NCBI RefSeq assembly: GCF_022829285.1
Contig: NZ_JAKSYI010000076.1
Coordinates: 1-64,000, forward strand
Length of the DNA stretch: 64,000 bases
Origin: Methylobacterium sp. J-078
GTDB taxonomy: Bacteria > Pseudomonadota > Alphaproteobacteria > Rhizobiales > Beijerinckiaceae
Direction: 5' to 3'
Within the stretch, counting starts at the first letter, position 1, and every line of letters starts with the position of its first letter. The notes beneath the pieces were generated by a model that was given only the letters and a program-made list of their open reading frames with translations, was not told the origin of the DNA and did not search any database. The position numbers and the translations under genes are program-made. This document shows, piece by piece, positions 1 to 7,548 of the stretch.

Positions 1-141
1 CAGCGCCAGCGCCTCGGCCCCGCCCGCCTCGTGCCCGGCATGCCGGTCGAAAGCTTCATGCAGCTCGGCGACCGATCCGTGCTGAGCTACCTCGTCAAAC
101 CCCTCTCCGATCAGATCGCAAAGGCCTGGCGGGAGCGGTGA
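1..141 (+). CDS. HlyD-family type I secretion adaptor, C-terminal end only
   Basis: The window opens inside this gene and only its last 46 codons are seen. They read LVPGMPVESFMQLGDRSVLSYLVKPLSDQ and then a basic tail, split here as LVPGMPVESFMQLGD and RSVLSYLVKPLSDQ. This is the typical C-terminus of the periplasmic membrane-fusion subunit (HlyD/PrtE type) of type I secretion systems, which joins the inner-membrane ABC exporter to a TolC-like channel. The exporter gene is expected upstream, outside the window. The small secreted protein starting at 197 is on the same strand 55 bp downstream, but no substrate relation can be shown. Confidence 0.8.
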   Translation, partial: QRQRLGPARLVPGMPVESFMQLGDRSVLSYLVKPLSDQIAKAWRER

Positions 142-196
142 GGGGGCCGGCGGCGGCTCGTGATAGAATGCCGGCTTGGCACACGGGAAACCATCC

Positions 197-709
197 ATGC
201 GACGCTCAAGACCGTATTGGCTCGCACTTTGTCTCTGTGTTCATTCGGCCTCTGCGCAAGCCGGAAATCTTTTACCCAACCTTTACATCGGGCTGGAATG
301 CAAGGATGTCGATCCGAATCGGATCGAGGCGGACTTCGAGCGTTTCTTCGCGGACAACAATTTTCGATTTACAAACAGAAGTCGGTTTGTTCGCGAGAAT
401 GGCGGACAAACTCCGTTCTCTACACAAATCATTGCCCTGAAGCAAAATCAAATGATGGGCCTCGATAAGGCGGGGTACTACAACAATAAATATAGCGTGA
501 CAGTCACAACACGATCGCCGGAAGACAATGACATGGGTTTCTATGAAAAAGTCAGCCTTTTTGCCACTGAAATATCATACTGCGATGTCGTCGAGCGAAG
601 ATTCTCTAGTTTTCCAAATAAAACTTCCTATTCCTTCGACTGGCTCTATAACTTCTATCTGAAATGGTTCGCCCAGGCGGCACAGAGAAGTCAGAAATCA
701 CCGAATTAA
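197..709 (+). CDS. Hypothetical secreted protein with signal peptide
   Basis: 170 aa, family not recognised. The ATG at 197 is chosen because it gives a normal Sec signal (MRRSRPYWLALCLCVHSASA, cleavage near AQA); an in-frame start at 176 would only add a short extension. The mature part is rich in aromatic and Asn residues (for example NRSRFVRENGG and YYNNKYSVTV) and has two Cys, one in ECKD and one in SYCDVV, that could pair. Base composition is visibly more AT-rich than the neighbouring genes, especially from 355 to 710, which suggests acquisition or relaxed codon use. It could be an envelope-stability or type I secretion accessory protein, but nothing in the sequence proves that. Confidence 0.6.
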   Translation: MRRSRPYWLALCLCVHSASAQAGNLLPNLYIGLECKDVDPNRIEADFERFFADNNFRFTNRSRFVRENGGQTPFSTQIIALKQNQMMGLDKAGYYNNKYSVTVTTRSPEDNDMGFYEKVSLFATEISYCDVVERRFSSFPNKTSYSFDWLYNFYLKWFAQAAQRSQKSPN

Positions 710-763
710 GAAACTGCCCTCAAATGGCGTTGCGACTCGGGAGGCATCCGAGCGGCAGGGTCC

Positions 764-1600
764 TCAGACCTGCGCCAGATCGGCGGCGATACGGGCGAGG
801 CGCCCCGCCGGATGGATCAGCGCTTCGAGGATCGAGAAATGGTCCGCCCCGTCAAGTTCGATCGCGTGGGTCTCCAGCCCCGCCGCAATCCGCGCCGCCG
901 CGTAATCCCGCGACTGGCGCCGGAGTTCGGGCAGCTCGTTCCCCCCGCAGGCGACGACCAGGGGCGCCGCGCGCGGGGTGGTCCGGCGGATCGGCGACAG
1001 GGTATCGATCTCTAGCGGCGTGAGCCGGAGAGCGTCGTTCAGGTTCGTCCGGGCGATGGGCGCGAGGTCGAAGATCCCGCTGATGGCGAGGCCCGCATCG
1101 GCCTCCGGCCCGTCGAGCGCCAGGGTGGCGAGGTGGCCGCCGGCGGACCAGCCCGCGACCACGAGGCGGCGGCGCCCGAGGCCAGCGGCCGCGTCCCGGG
1201 CGCGCAAGATCCGCAGGGCCGCGCCGATCGCGTCGGCGATCTCCGTCAGGGTGGCCTCGGGCGCGAGGGTGTAGCCGATCAGCGCCACGTCGAGGCCGTG
1301 GGCGAGGGGCCCCTCCGCCATGCAGGCGAAGCCCTCCTTGGCGTTGCGCTGCCAGTAGCCGCCGTGGATGAAGGCCAGCAGCGGCGCGTGGGGGCGCCCG
1401 CAGGCGAACAGGTCGATGCGGTTGCGCGGGCCCGGGCCGTAGGGAATGTCGAGGACGTGGCCCGGCCGCGCCCGGAGGGCTTCGCTGCGGGCGCGCCACG
1501 CGGCGAGGCGGGCGGCGCTGTCGGCCACCGCCCCGGAATTGTCGTAGGCCCGGCTCAGGGCCGCGCGGTCGCGGTCCCCCCAGTCCGTCTCAGGCCTCAT
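764..1600 (-). CDS. Alpha/beta hydrolase, arylformamidase-like
   Basis: 278 aa. The ATG at 1600 is chosen; it overlaps the stop of the upstream deacetylase gene by 11 bp, which fits translational coupling in one operon. An oxyanion-hole motif HGGYW (about residue 80), a nucleophile elbow GWSAGG with the catalytic Ser, and a late Asp/His pair (ELDGADHFS) mark the arylformamidase/carboxylesterase branch of the fold. Family members cleave N-formyl groups or small esters. It is the last gene of the ABC transporter operon, so its substrate is probably the imported compound or a product of the deacetylase-like enzyme. The exact substrate is unknown. Confidence 0.85.
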   Translation of the reverse strand: MRPETDWGDRDRAALSRAYDNSGAVADSAARLAAWRARSEALRARPGHVLDIPYGPGPRNRIDLFACGRPHAPLLAFIHGGYWQRNAKEGFACMAEGPLAHGLDVALIGYTLAPEATLTEIADAIGAALRILRARDAAAGLGRRRLVVAGWSAGGHLATLALDGPEADAGLAISGIFDLAPIARTNLNDALRLTPLEIDTLSPIRRTTPRAAPLVVACGGNELPELRRQSRDYAAARIAAGLETHAIELDGADHFSILEALIHPAGRLARIAADLAQV

Positions 1601-2507
1601 CGCCGGTCTCCCGATACCAGTCCACGAGGTCGCCCCCTTGCGCGAACCAGACGTCGTCGCGGGCGCGCAGGGCATCGAGGAGGCGCTCCAGCAGCCCGAT
1701 CCGGTGGGGCACGCCGGTGATGTAGGGGTGGATCGCGAACCCCATCACCTTGGCGCCGCCGAGCGGCCCGTCGCCCGCCGCCTCCGCCGCGAGGCGCGCG
1801 ACCTGGGTGAGCGCCCGGTCCACGAACTCGTCGGCCCGGTGGTGCTGGATCGCCAGCAGGGGGATGTCGTTCAGCTCCACCGAGTAGGGCAGGGCGATGA
1901 GGGGGTGCGTCGCGGTGGCGATCCGGCAGGGCCGGTCGTCCACCACCCAGTCGCCGACATAGTCGAGGCCGGCGGCGGCGAGGTGGTCGGGCGTGTCGAG
2001 GGTCTCGGTGAGGCCGGGCCCGAGCCAGCCGCGCGGGGTCGCCCCCGTCACCGCCCGGATCGCCGCGAGGGTGCGGGCGATCATCGCCGGCTCGTCCGTG
2101 ATGCGGTGGGTCGGCACCTGGTGGAAGCCGTGGCCCATGAACTCCCAGCCGGCGGCGTGCGCGGCCTGCGCCACGTGCGGGTAGGCTTCGCAGACCGAGC
2201 CGTTGATCGAGAGGGTCGGGCGGATGCCGCGGGCCACGAACGCCGCGAGGAAGCGCCAGAACCCGACCCGCATCCCGTATTCGTGCCAGCCCCAGTTGGC
2301 GAGATCGGGCAGCAGGGGCGCCCCCGTCGGCGCCACCAGGATCTGGCGCGGCATCGGGTTGTCGATGAGCCAGTGCTCGACGTTGACCACCGGCCAGATC
2401 GCCACGTGCTTGCCCCCCGGCAGGACGAGGCGCGGCCGGTCGATGGCGGCCCGGTAGGCGAGGCGCCGCTCGGGGCGGCGGGGGTCCGAGAAATCCGGTT
2501 CGGTCAT
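1590..2507 (-). CDS. Polysaccharide deacetylase family protein (PuuE/allantoinase-like)
   Basis: 305 aa, cytoplasmic, no signal peptide. The pattern ILVAPTGAPLLPDLANW, then LSINGS, EFMGHGFHQ and PRGWLGPGL is that of the NodB-fold branch that includes the cofactor-free allantoinase PuuE and related amide-ring hydrolases rather than secreted chitin or peptidoglycan deacetylases. Members hydrolyse C-N bonds of small nitrogen compounds. It lies between an ABC importer and a formamidase-like hydrolase, which supports a catabolic role on an imported nitrogen heterocycle or amide. The fold is firm; the substrate is inference. Confidence 0.85.
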   Translation of the reverse strand: MTEPDFSDPRRPERRLAYRAAIDRPRLVLPGGKHVAIWPVVNVEHWLIDNPMPRQILVAPTGAPLLPDLANWGWHEYGMRVGFWRFLAAFVARGIRPTLSINGSVCEAYPHVAQAAHAAGWEFMGHGFHQVPTHRITDEPAMIARTLAAIRAVTGATPRGWLGPGLTETLDTPDHLAAAGLDYVGDWVVDDRPCRIATATHPLIALPYSVELNDIPLLAIQHHRADEFVDRALTQVARLAAEAAGDGPLGGAKVMGFAIHPYITGVPHRIGLLERLLDALRARDDVWFAQGGDLVDWYRETGDEA

Positions 2508-2537
2508 GGGAATTCGCAGCCGTGTGCGCGGGGTCTT

Positions 2538-2561
2538 CCCTCCCCCCTCTGCGGGGGTGGG
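2538..2561. repeat. GC-rich inverted repeat between operon genes
   Basis: A run of C (from 2538, with one T) is followed after a TCTGC loop by a run of G (to 2561), giving a short strong hairpin in the 91 bp gap between the ATPase and the deacetylase genes. It resembles the REP-like hairpins common between GC-rich alphaproteobacterial genes. There is no T-run, so a terminator is unlikely; it may stabilise or process mRNA. Confidence 0.35.
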
Positions 2562-2598
2562 CGGGGCATGGCCGCGATCGCCGGAACCGATCGCTCCC

Positions 2599-3378
2599 TC
2601 AGGCGGCCACGCGGCCGTGGTGGCTGTGAAGCTGGGCCGAGAGCATGCGGCGGATGTCGTTGAAGGCCGGGCTCGAGACGTCGCGGCGCCGGGGCAGGGC
2701 GATGTCGTGCACGGCGTCGATCCGGCCGGGGCTCGGGGACATCACCACGACGCGGTCGGCGAGGAAGATCGCCTCCTCGATGGCGTGGGTCACGAACAGC
2801 ACGGTCAGCCCGGTGCGGCCCCAGAGGTCGAGGAGCTCGTCCTGCAGACGCTCGCGGGTCATGGCATCGAGCGCCCCGAAGGGCTCGTCCATCAGCACCA
2901 CCTCGGCCTCGTTGGCCAGCACCCGGGCGATGGCGACGCGCTGCTTCATGCCCCCCGAGAGCTGATGGGGATGCGCGTCCGCGAAGGCGCCGAGGCCCAC
3001 GAGGTCGATGTAGCGGGCCACCGTGTCGCGGATCTCCGCCGCGGGGCGCCCGCGCGACTTCGGGCCGAAGCCGATGTTGTCCCGCACCGAGAGCCAGGGG
3101 AACAGGCCGTAATCCTGGAACACCATGCCGCGCGCCGGATCGGGGCCCGCGATGGGCTTGCCCCACATGCAGGCTTGGCCCGAGGAGGGCGCCTCGAAGC
3201 CGGCGGCGATGCGAAGCAGGGTGGACTTGCCGCAGCCCGAGGCGCCGAGCAGGCAGACGAATTCGCCGCGCTTCACCGTGAGGTTGGCCCCCTTCAGGGC
3301 CGTGACCGTCTTGCCCTGCACCGCGAAGGTCTTGCCGACGTCGCGGATCTCGAGGATCGGAAGCGTCGGATCACCCAT
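2599..3378 (-). CDS. ABC transporter ATP-binding protein, NitT/TauT type
   Basis: 259 aa, the usual length of the SsuB/TauB/NrtD class. Walker A is GASGCGKST (about residues 43-51), the Q-loop lies in MVFQDYGLFPW, the signature is LSGGMKQR, Walker B is VVLMDEPFGALD and the switch His is in VTHAIEEA. It powers import of a small organic solute. Its start overlaps the permease stop by 8 bp and it is the third gene of the operon. Substrate specificity cannot be read from this subunit. Confidence 0.95.
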   Translation of the reverse strand: MGDPTLPILEIRDVGKTFAVQGKTVTALKGANLTVKRGEFVCLLGASGCGKSTLLRIAAGFEAPSSGQACMWGKPIAGPDPARGMVFQDYGLFPWLSVRDNIGFGPKSRGRPAAEIRDTVARYIDLVGLGAFADAHPHQLSGGMKQRVAIARVLANEAEVVLMDEPFGALDAMTRERLQDELLDLWGRTGLTVLFVTHAIEEAIFLADRVVVMSPSPGRIDAVHDIALPRRRDVSSPAFNDIRRMLSAQLHSHHGRVAA

Positions 3379-4225
3379 GCGACGGACTCCAGGCGAGGAG
3401 GCGACGGCCGATCAGCATGACGATCCGGTCCGACAGGAAGCCCGCGACGCCGATCACGATCATGCCGCAGATCACGATCTCGGTGCGCGAGAGCTGGCGC
3501 GCCTCCATGATGATGGCCCCGAGCCCCGTCTGCACGCCGGTCATCTCGCCGACCACGATGACGACCCAGGCGAAGCCGAGGCCGAGGCGCAAGCCGGTGA
3601 AGATCGACGGCAGGGCGGCGGGCAGCACCACCCGGGCGAACTGGGCCGAGCCCCGGCAGCCCAGCATGCTGGCGGCCTCGAACAGGCGCGGCTCCACGGA
3701 GCGGACCCCGAAGATGGTGTTGACGAGGATAGGGTAGAACGCCCCGAGGAAGACGAGGAAATAGGCCGAGCGCGGCCCCAGCCCGAACAGGATCATGGCG
3801 AGCGGCAGCCAGGCGGTGACGGGCACCGGCCGCAGGATCTGGAAGGTCGGATCGAGGAGCTGGCGCATCAGCGGCACCCGGCCGATGAGGAGGCCGAGTG
3901 GCAGGGCGCACAGCACCGCGAGCGCGAAGCCCCCGTAGACCCGCGACAGCGAGGCGCCGAGATGCGTGAGCAGGGTGGCGCTGAAGGCGTCGTCGTTGAT
4001 GCCCCCCACCGCGAGGTCGACCAGCGCGGTCCAGACCTCCGCCGGGGGCGGGATCAGGCTGTAGGGCCGGCCCGTGGTGAGGAAATGCCAGACCAGGGCG
4101 AGCACGGCGGGGATCGCGAGGGCCAGGGCCGCCTCGCGCAGGCGCACCCACGGCACGGCGACGCGCGGGCGGGACGAGGCCGCCGGCACGGGCGCCGCCG
4201 CGACGGCGGCCGGGTTGGCGCTCAC
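3371..4225 (-). CDS. ABC transporter permease, NitT/TauT type
   Basis: 284 aa from a GTG start whose codon overlaps the stop of the binding-protein gene (GTGA). About six membrane segments are seen (for example ALALAIPAVLALVWHFL and FALAVLCALPLGLLIG), and the coupling EAA loop is FEAASMLGCRGSAQFARVVLP. This is the inner-membrane channel of the importer. Longer in-frame readings upstream run through the binding-protein gene and are shadows. The tight overlaps on both sides show co-translation. Confidence 0.93.
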   Translation of the reverse strand: MSANPAAVAAAPVPAASSRPRVAVPWVRLREAALALAIPAVLALVWHFLTTGRPYSLIPPPAEVWTALVDLAVGGINDDAFSATLLTHLGASLSRVYGGFALAVLCALPLGLLIGRVPLMRQLLDPTFQILRPVPVTAWLPLAMILFGLGPRSAYFLVFLGAFYPILVNTIFGVRSVEPRLFEAASMLGCRGSAQFARVVLPAALPSIFTGLRLGLGFAWVVIVVGEMTGVQTGLGAIIMEARQLSRTEIVICGMIVIGVAGFLSDRIVMLIGRRLLAWSPSHG

Positions 4226-5181
4226 GCGTCCCTCATGGCGTCGACGAAGCGGGTGTCGATGAAGGTCGAAAAATCGGGCAGGCGCTTGATCTGCTTGAGG
4301 GCCAGCATGCGGTCGGCATAGACCTTGGCCTGGGCGATCTCGGTCTCGCCCAGCTTCCACTTCAGCTCGACGTTGGGGGCGGAGAGTTCCAGGGCCTCGC
4401 GCTTCTGGCCGAGTTTGGCCACCGCCATGGCGATCATCGCCTCGCGGTTGGCTTGCGCGTAATCGGTCGCCTTGCGGTGGATCTCCAGCATGGTGCGGAC
4501 GATCTCGGGCCGCTGCGCCGTGGTGTCGGCGTGCGCGCCGAACACCATGTTGAGGGCGCCCATCTCGGTGCCGTAGGGGTATTCGACGAGGCTGCCGACG
4601 CCGCTGGCGAGACTGACGCCCGGTGCCGGCTCGGCGCCCACATAGGCGTCGATGTCGCCGCGCGCCAGCGCGATGTGCATCTCCGAGAACGAGATCCGCA
4701 CCGGGGTGATGTCCTTGACGCTCATCCCCTCCTGGCGCAGGCGCTCCAGGGCGAAGACCTCCTGGGTCGAGCCGGGCCAGAGGGCGACGCGCTTGCCCTT
4801 CAGGTCCTTGATCGCGGCGATGCTCGCGTCCTTCCTGGCGATGATCGCCATGCCGCGGTTGCAGGTGGAAGCGATGATGACCAGCGGCTCGCCGGCGGCG
4901 GCGCCCAGGGTGCCGGCCGCGATGCCGAAGGTCCCGAAATCCACCGACTTCGTCACCACCGCATTCTTGCACTCGGTGGGGCTCTCGAAGGGCACGACCT
5001 CGACCGTGTACCCGGCGGGCGTGAACTGCGCGTAGAAATGCGGCGCGATGGAGTGGATGAGCTTCAGGGAGCCCATCCGGATCACGGTGGGCGCTTGCGC
5101 GCGGGCCGGGCGGGCAAGCCCGAGGGGCGCGGCCAGAAGACCGGCCCCGAGGCCGGCGAGAAGGGTGCGGCGGCGGATCAT
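4222..5181 (-). CDS. ABC transporter substrate-binding protein, NitT/TauT type (SsuA/THI5-like)
   Basis: 319 aa. The N-terminus MIRRRTLLAGLGAGLLAAPLG has the twin-arginine look and ends at RARA, so it is exported to the periplasm, probably by Tat. The body has the SsuA/THI5-like pattern (PFESPTECKNAVVTKSVDFG, then DLKGKRVALWPGST and GDIDAYVGAEP). It is the first gene of the operon, divergent from the LysR gene at 5326, so the control region is 5182-5325. The ligand is unknown; the family binds nitrate, taurine, sulfonates, pyrimidines and others. Confidence 0.93.
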   Translation of the reverse strand: MIRRRTLLAGLGAGLLAAPLGLARPARAQAPTVIRMGSLKLIHSIAPHFYAQFTPAGYTVEVVPFESPTECKNAVVTKSVDFGTFGIAAGTLGAAAGEPLVIIASTCNRGMAIIARKDASIAAIKDLKGKRVALWPGSTQEVFALERLRQEGMSVKDITPVRISFSEMHIALARGDIDAYVGAEPAPGVSLASGVGSLVEYPYGTEMGALNMVFGAHADTTAQRPEIVRTMLEIHRKATDYAQANREAMIAMAVAKLGQKREALELSAPNVELKWKLGETEIAQAKVYADRMLALKQIKRLPDFSTFIDTRFVDAMRDA

Positions 5182-5261
5182 GGGCGCGACTCCGGCGAGC
5201 GGGGCTCGGAAGGACGAATCTCAAGCCCCAGGCTAGGGCGCTCCCCTGTTGCGCGCGAGTG

Positions 5262-5298
5262 CTGTTTCTTGACTGGGCCGTTGCGATTTCGGAAACAG
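5262..5298. promoter_or_regulatory. Candidate LysR operator: CTGTTTC / GAAACAG inverted repeat
   Basis: In the 144 bp divergent region, CTGTTTC (5262-5268) and GAAACAG (5292-5298) form a perfect 7 bp inverted repeat 23 bp apart. A related half-site CCCCTGTT lies just upstream at about 5243. A TTGACT (5269-5274) inside the repeat could be the -35 element of the LysR gene. Position and symmetry fit autoregulation plus control of the ABC operon, but binding is not shown. Confidence 0.35.
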
Positions 5299-5325
5299 GG
5301 GCCCCGACGGCCGGGCCCTTCCGCG

Positions 5326-6234
5326 ATGAAACATCTGCGCATCCTCACCTACGTGGCCGAAGTGGCCCGCCACGGGGCGATCCGCCGGGCGGCGGAGCGG
5401 CTCAACATCACGCCCTCGGCCCTGACCCGGCAGATCCAGGACATCGAGTACGAGCTCGGCACGCCGATCTTCGAGCGGGTGGCCCAGGGCATGCGCCTCA
5501 ACGCGGCCGGCGAATTGCTGGTGCGCCACATCCGCGACCAGCGCGCCGACCTGGAGCGGGTGCGCTCGCAGATCGCCGACCTCTCCGGGGTCCGGCGCGG
5601 CCACGTGGCGCTGGCCTGCAGCCAGGCCTTCGTCAACCACGTGGTGCCGGACGAGGTCGAGGCCTATCGGGCGCTCTTCCCCCAGGTGACCTTCACCGTG
5701 CAGGTGCGCGACCACGTCCAGGCGGTGGCGGCGCTGACGCAGTTCGAGGCGGACCTCGCCCTGGTGCTGCAGCCGCCGCCCTCGGCCGACATGCAGGTGC
5801 TGTTCTCCTGCCGCCAGACCCTCTGCGCCCTGATGCGGGCGGGGCATCCCCTGGCCGCCGAGACCGGCCCGGTGCGCCTGCGCGACTGCCTCGTGCACCC
5901 GATGGCGGTGCCGGACCGGTCCCTGGCCATCCGCCACCACCTCGACGACGCCCTCGCGCGCCGGGGCACGCCGCTGAACGCGGTCATCGAGTCGAGCTCG
6001 CTCGAATTCCTGCGCAACCTCGTCCTGCGCGAGGACGCCGTCAGCCTCCAGGTGCCGAGCGGCATCCCGGACGATCCCCGCCTGTGCTCCCGCCCCATCG
6101 ACGCCCGGGATCTTCCCCCGATGTCCCTGATGCTGGCACAGCTGCGCGGGCGCACCCTGCCGGTGGCGACCGCCAAGTTCGCCGACCGCTTCGCCGGCAG
6201 CCTGCACCAGCGCTACGGAGCGCAAGGCCCGTGA
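5326..6234 (+). CDS. LysR-family transcriptional regulator
   Basis: 302 aa. The ATG at 5326 starts the winged HTH at once (MKHLRILTYVAEVARHGAIR, then RAAERLNITPSALTRQIQDIE), the usual LysR layout; a longer frame from 4453 is antisense to the binding-protein gene. Residues ~90-295 form the periplasmic-binding-like effector domain. It is divergent from the ABC operon ending at 764 and probably activates it when the imported compound is present, while repressing itself. The effector is unknown. Confidence 0.95.
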   Translation: MKHLRILTYVAEVARHGAIRRAAERLNITPSALTRQIQDIEYELGTPIFERVAQGMRLNAAGELLVRHIRDQRADLERVRSQIADLSGVRRGHVALACSQAFVNHVVPDEVEAYRALFPQVTFTVQVRDHVQAVAALTQFEADLALVLQPPPSADMQVLFSCRQTLCALMRAGHPLAAETGPVRLRDCLVHPMAVPDRSLAIRHHLDDALARRGTPLNAVIESSSLEFLRNLVLREDAVSLQVPSGIPDDPRLCSRPIDARDLPPMSLMLAQLRGRTLPVATAKFADRFAGSLHQRYGAQGP

Positions 6235-6320
6235 CGGCAGCTGCCCGTGACGGCAGCCGGAGGGTGCGCCCGCGCGCCCGCGCCCCCATCTGACGATCGA
6301 TGATCGGGAGAGGAGCAGGC

Positions 6321-7469
6321 ATGAGGCGGATACGCGCTGCCGCAAGCTGGATCGGCCTGCTCGCGGGGGGCGCGGCCCTGGCGGTCGCGGCGGCACCCGT
6401 GGTGGTGCCGGCCACTCTCGCCGGCCGCCTCCTCGCGGCGGCGGACGACCCCGGCGCGCTGGCGGAGATCCGCCTGGAGCGGGCGGCCACCCCGGACAGC
6501 CTGAACGCGGGCCTCGACGCGGCCCTGGCCGCCGAGGACGAGGACCTGGCGCTGAGCTTCCTGGCGCTGGCCGAGGCGCGGGGCATCGCGATCGATCCGG
6601 CGCGGCGCGTGCGCGTCGAGGCCCTGGCGCAGGGGCGGCCCCTGCGCGCCGCGCGGGACTTCGCCCTCGGGGCGGTCTCGGGCGAGGCGGAGGGAACGGC
6701 GGGCCTCGCCGGGTCGCTCGCCGCCGACGTCACCGGGATCGGGGACCTGCGCGACCTCCTGCGCGAGGGCGGCCGCTACGCCCGCGCCGAGCCCTACGAC
6801 CCGCTCCTCCTCGGCATGGCCCTGGTCGGCCTGCCCCTCACGCTCGCCACCTGGACGGCCGGGGCTGGGGCGGCCCCGCGCACGGGCATGACCGTGCTGA
6901 AGGCGGCCCGGCGCGGCGGCCGGCTCTCACCCGCGCTCGCCGCGAGCCTCGGGCGCACGGTGCGGGCGGGCCTCGACCGCGAGGCGGTGGCCCGGGCCGT
7001 CGCCGCCACCGCCCGCCTCGATCTTGCCGGGGCGCGGGCCGCCGCCGGCCTCGCCATCCGCCCCGGCACGGTGGCGCGCTTGACCAATCTGGCCGGCGAC
7101 ACCCTCGTCCTCGGCCGCCGCACGGGCCAGCGCGGGGTGATGCAGGTGCTCGGGCTGGCCCGCGACCCCGCCGACCTGGCCCGGGCGGTGCGCCTCAGCG
7201 AACGCCTCGGCCCACGCACCCGCGCCGCCCTCGCGCTCCTCGGGCGGGGCGCACTGGCCCTGGGCGGCGGCCTCGCGGCCCTGGCGAGCGCGCTGCTGGC
7301 GGGGCTGGGCTGGTGCCTCGGCCTCGCCCTGTTCTGCCGCCGCCTCGGCCTGCTCCTCGGCCGGCTGATCTGGCGCCGGCCCGTCCGCCGGACGGCGGCG
7401 GGCCGGGCGCGCGATACCCAAGGCGAGGGAACGATGCCCGCCGCGCCGCATCGGGTCCGGCCCATCTGA
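6321..7469 (+). CDS. Hypothetical Ala-rich membrane protein
   Basis: 382 aa. The ATG at 6321 is preferred to 6300 because a GGGAGAGGAG ribosome site precedes it. An N-terminal hydrophobic segment (WIGLLAGGAALAVAAAPVVV), a middle segment near LLGMALVGLPLTLATW and a long C-terminal hydrophobic stretch (LGGGLAALASALLAGL, then LALFCRRLG) point to an inner-membrane protein with a periplasmic helical part. No known domain is recognised. It is convergent with the diguanylate cyclase gene at 7549. Confidence 0.75.
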   Translation: MRRIRAAASWIGLLAGGAALAVAAAPVVVPATLAGRLLAAADDPGALAEIRLERAATPDSLNAGLDAALAAEDEDLALSFLALAEARGIAIDPARRVRVEALAQGRPLRAARDFALGAVSGEAEGTAGLAGSLAADVTGIGDLRDLLREGGRYARAEPYDPLLLGMALVGLPLTLATWTAGAGAAPRTGMTVLKAARRGGRLSPALAASLGRTVRAGLDREAVARAVAATARLDLAGARAAAGLAIRPGTVARLTNLAGDTLVLGRRTGQRGVMQVLGLARDPADLARAVRLSERLGPRTRAALALLGRGALALGGGLAALASALLAGLGWCLGLALFCRRLGLLLGRLIWRRPVRRTAAGRARDTQGEGTMPAAPHRVRPI

Positions 7470-7475
7470 GCGTGC

Positions 7476-7543
7476 CTCGCAAAGCTCCCGCTGAGCTGTC
7501 GTGGTCAGAGAGCGAACTCCCGGTGCAGCGGGCGTTTTGCGAG
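7476..7543. repeat. Imperfect 18 bp inverted repeat between convergent genes
   Basis: CTCGCAAAGCTCCCGCTG (7476-7493) and CAGCGGGCGTTTTGCGAG (7526-7543) are inverted copies with 16 of 18 matches, separated by 32 bp, in the 79 bp between two convergent stop codons. The long stem could act as a bidirectional transcription block. No T-run follows, so a classical intrinsic terminator is not shown. Confidence 0.4.
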
Positions 7544-7548
7544 CGACA

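Noticed and set aside
6300..6320. Upstream start for the membrane protein at 6321
   Set aside because: The ribosome site lies between the two ATGs, so the later ATG is used.
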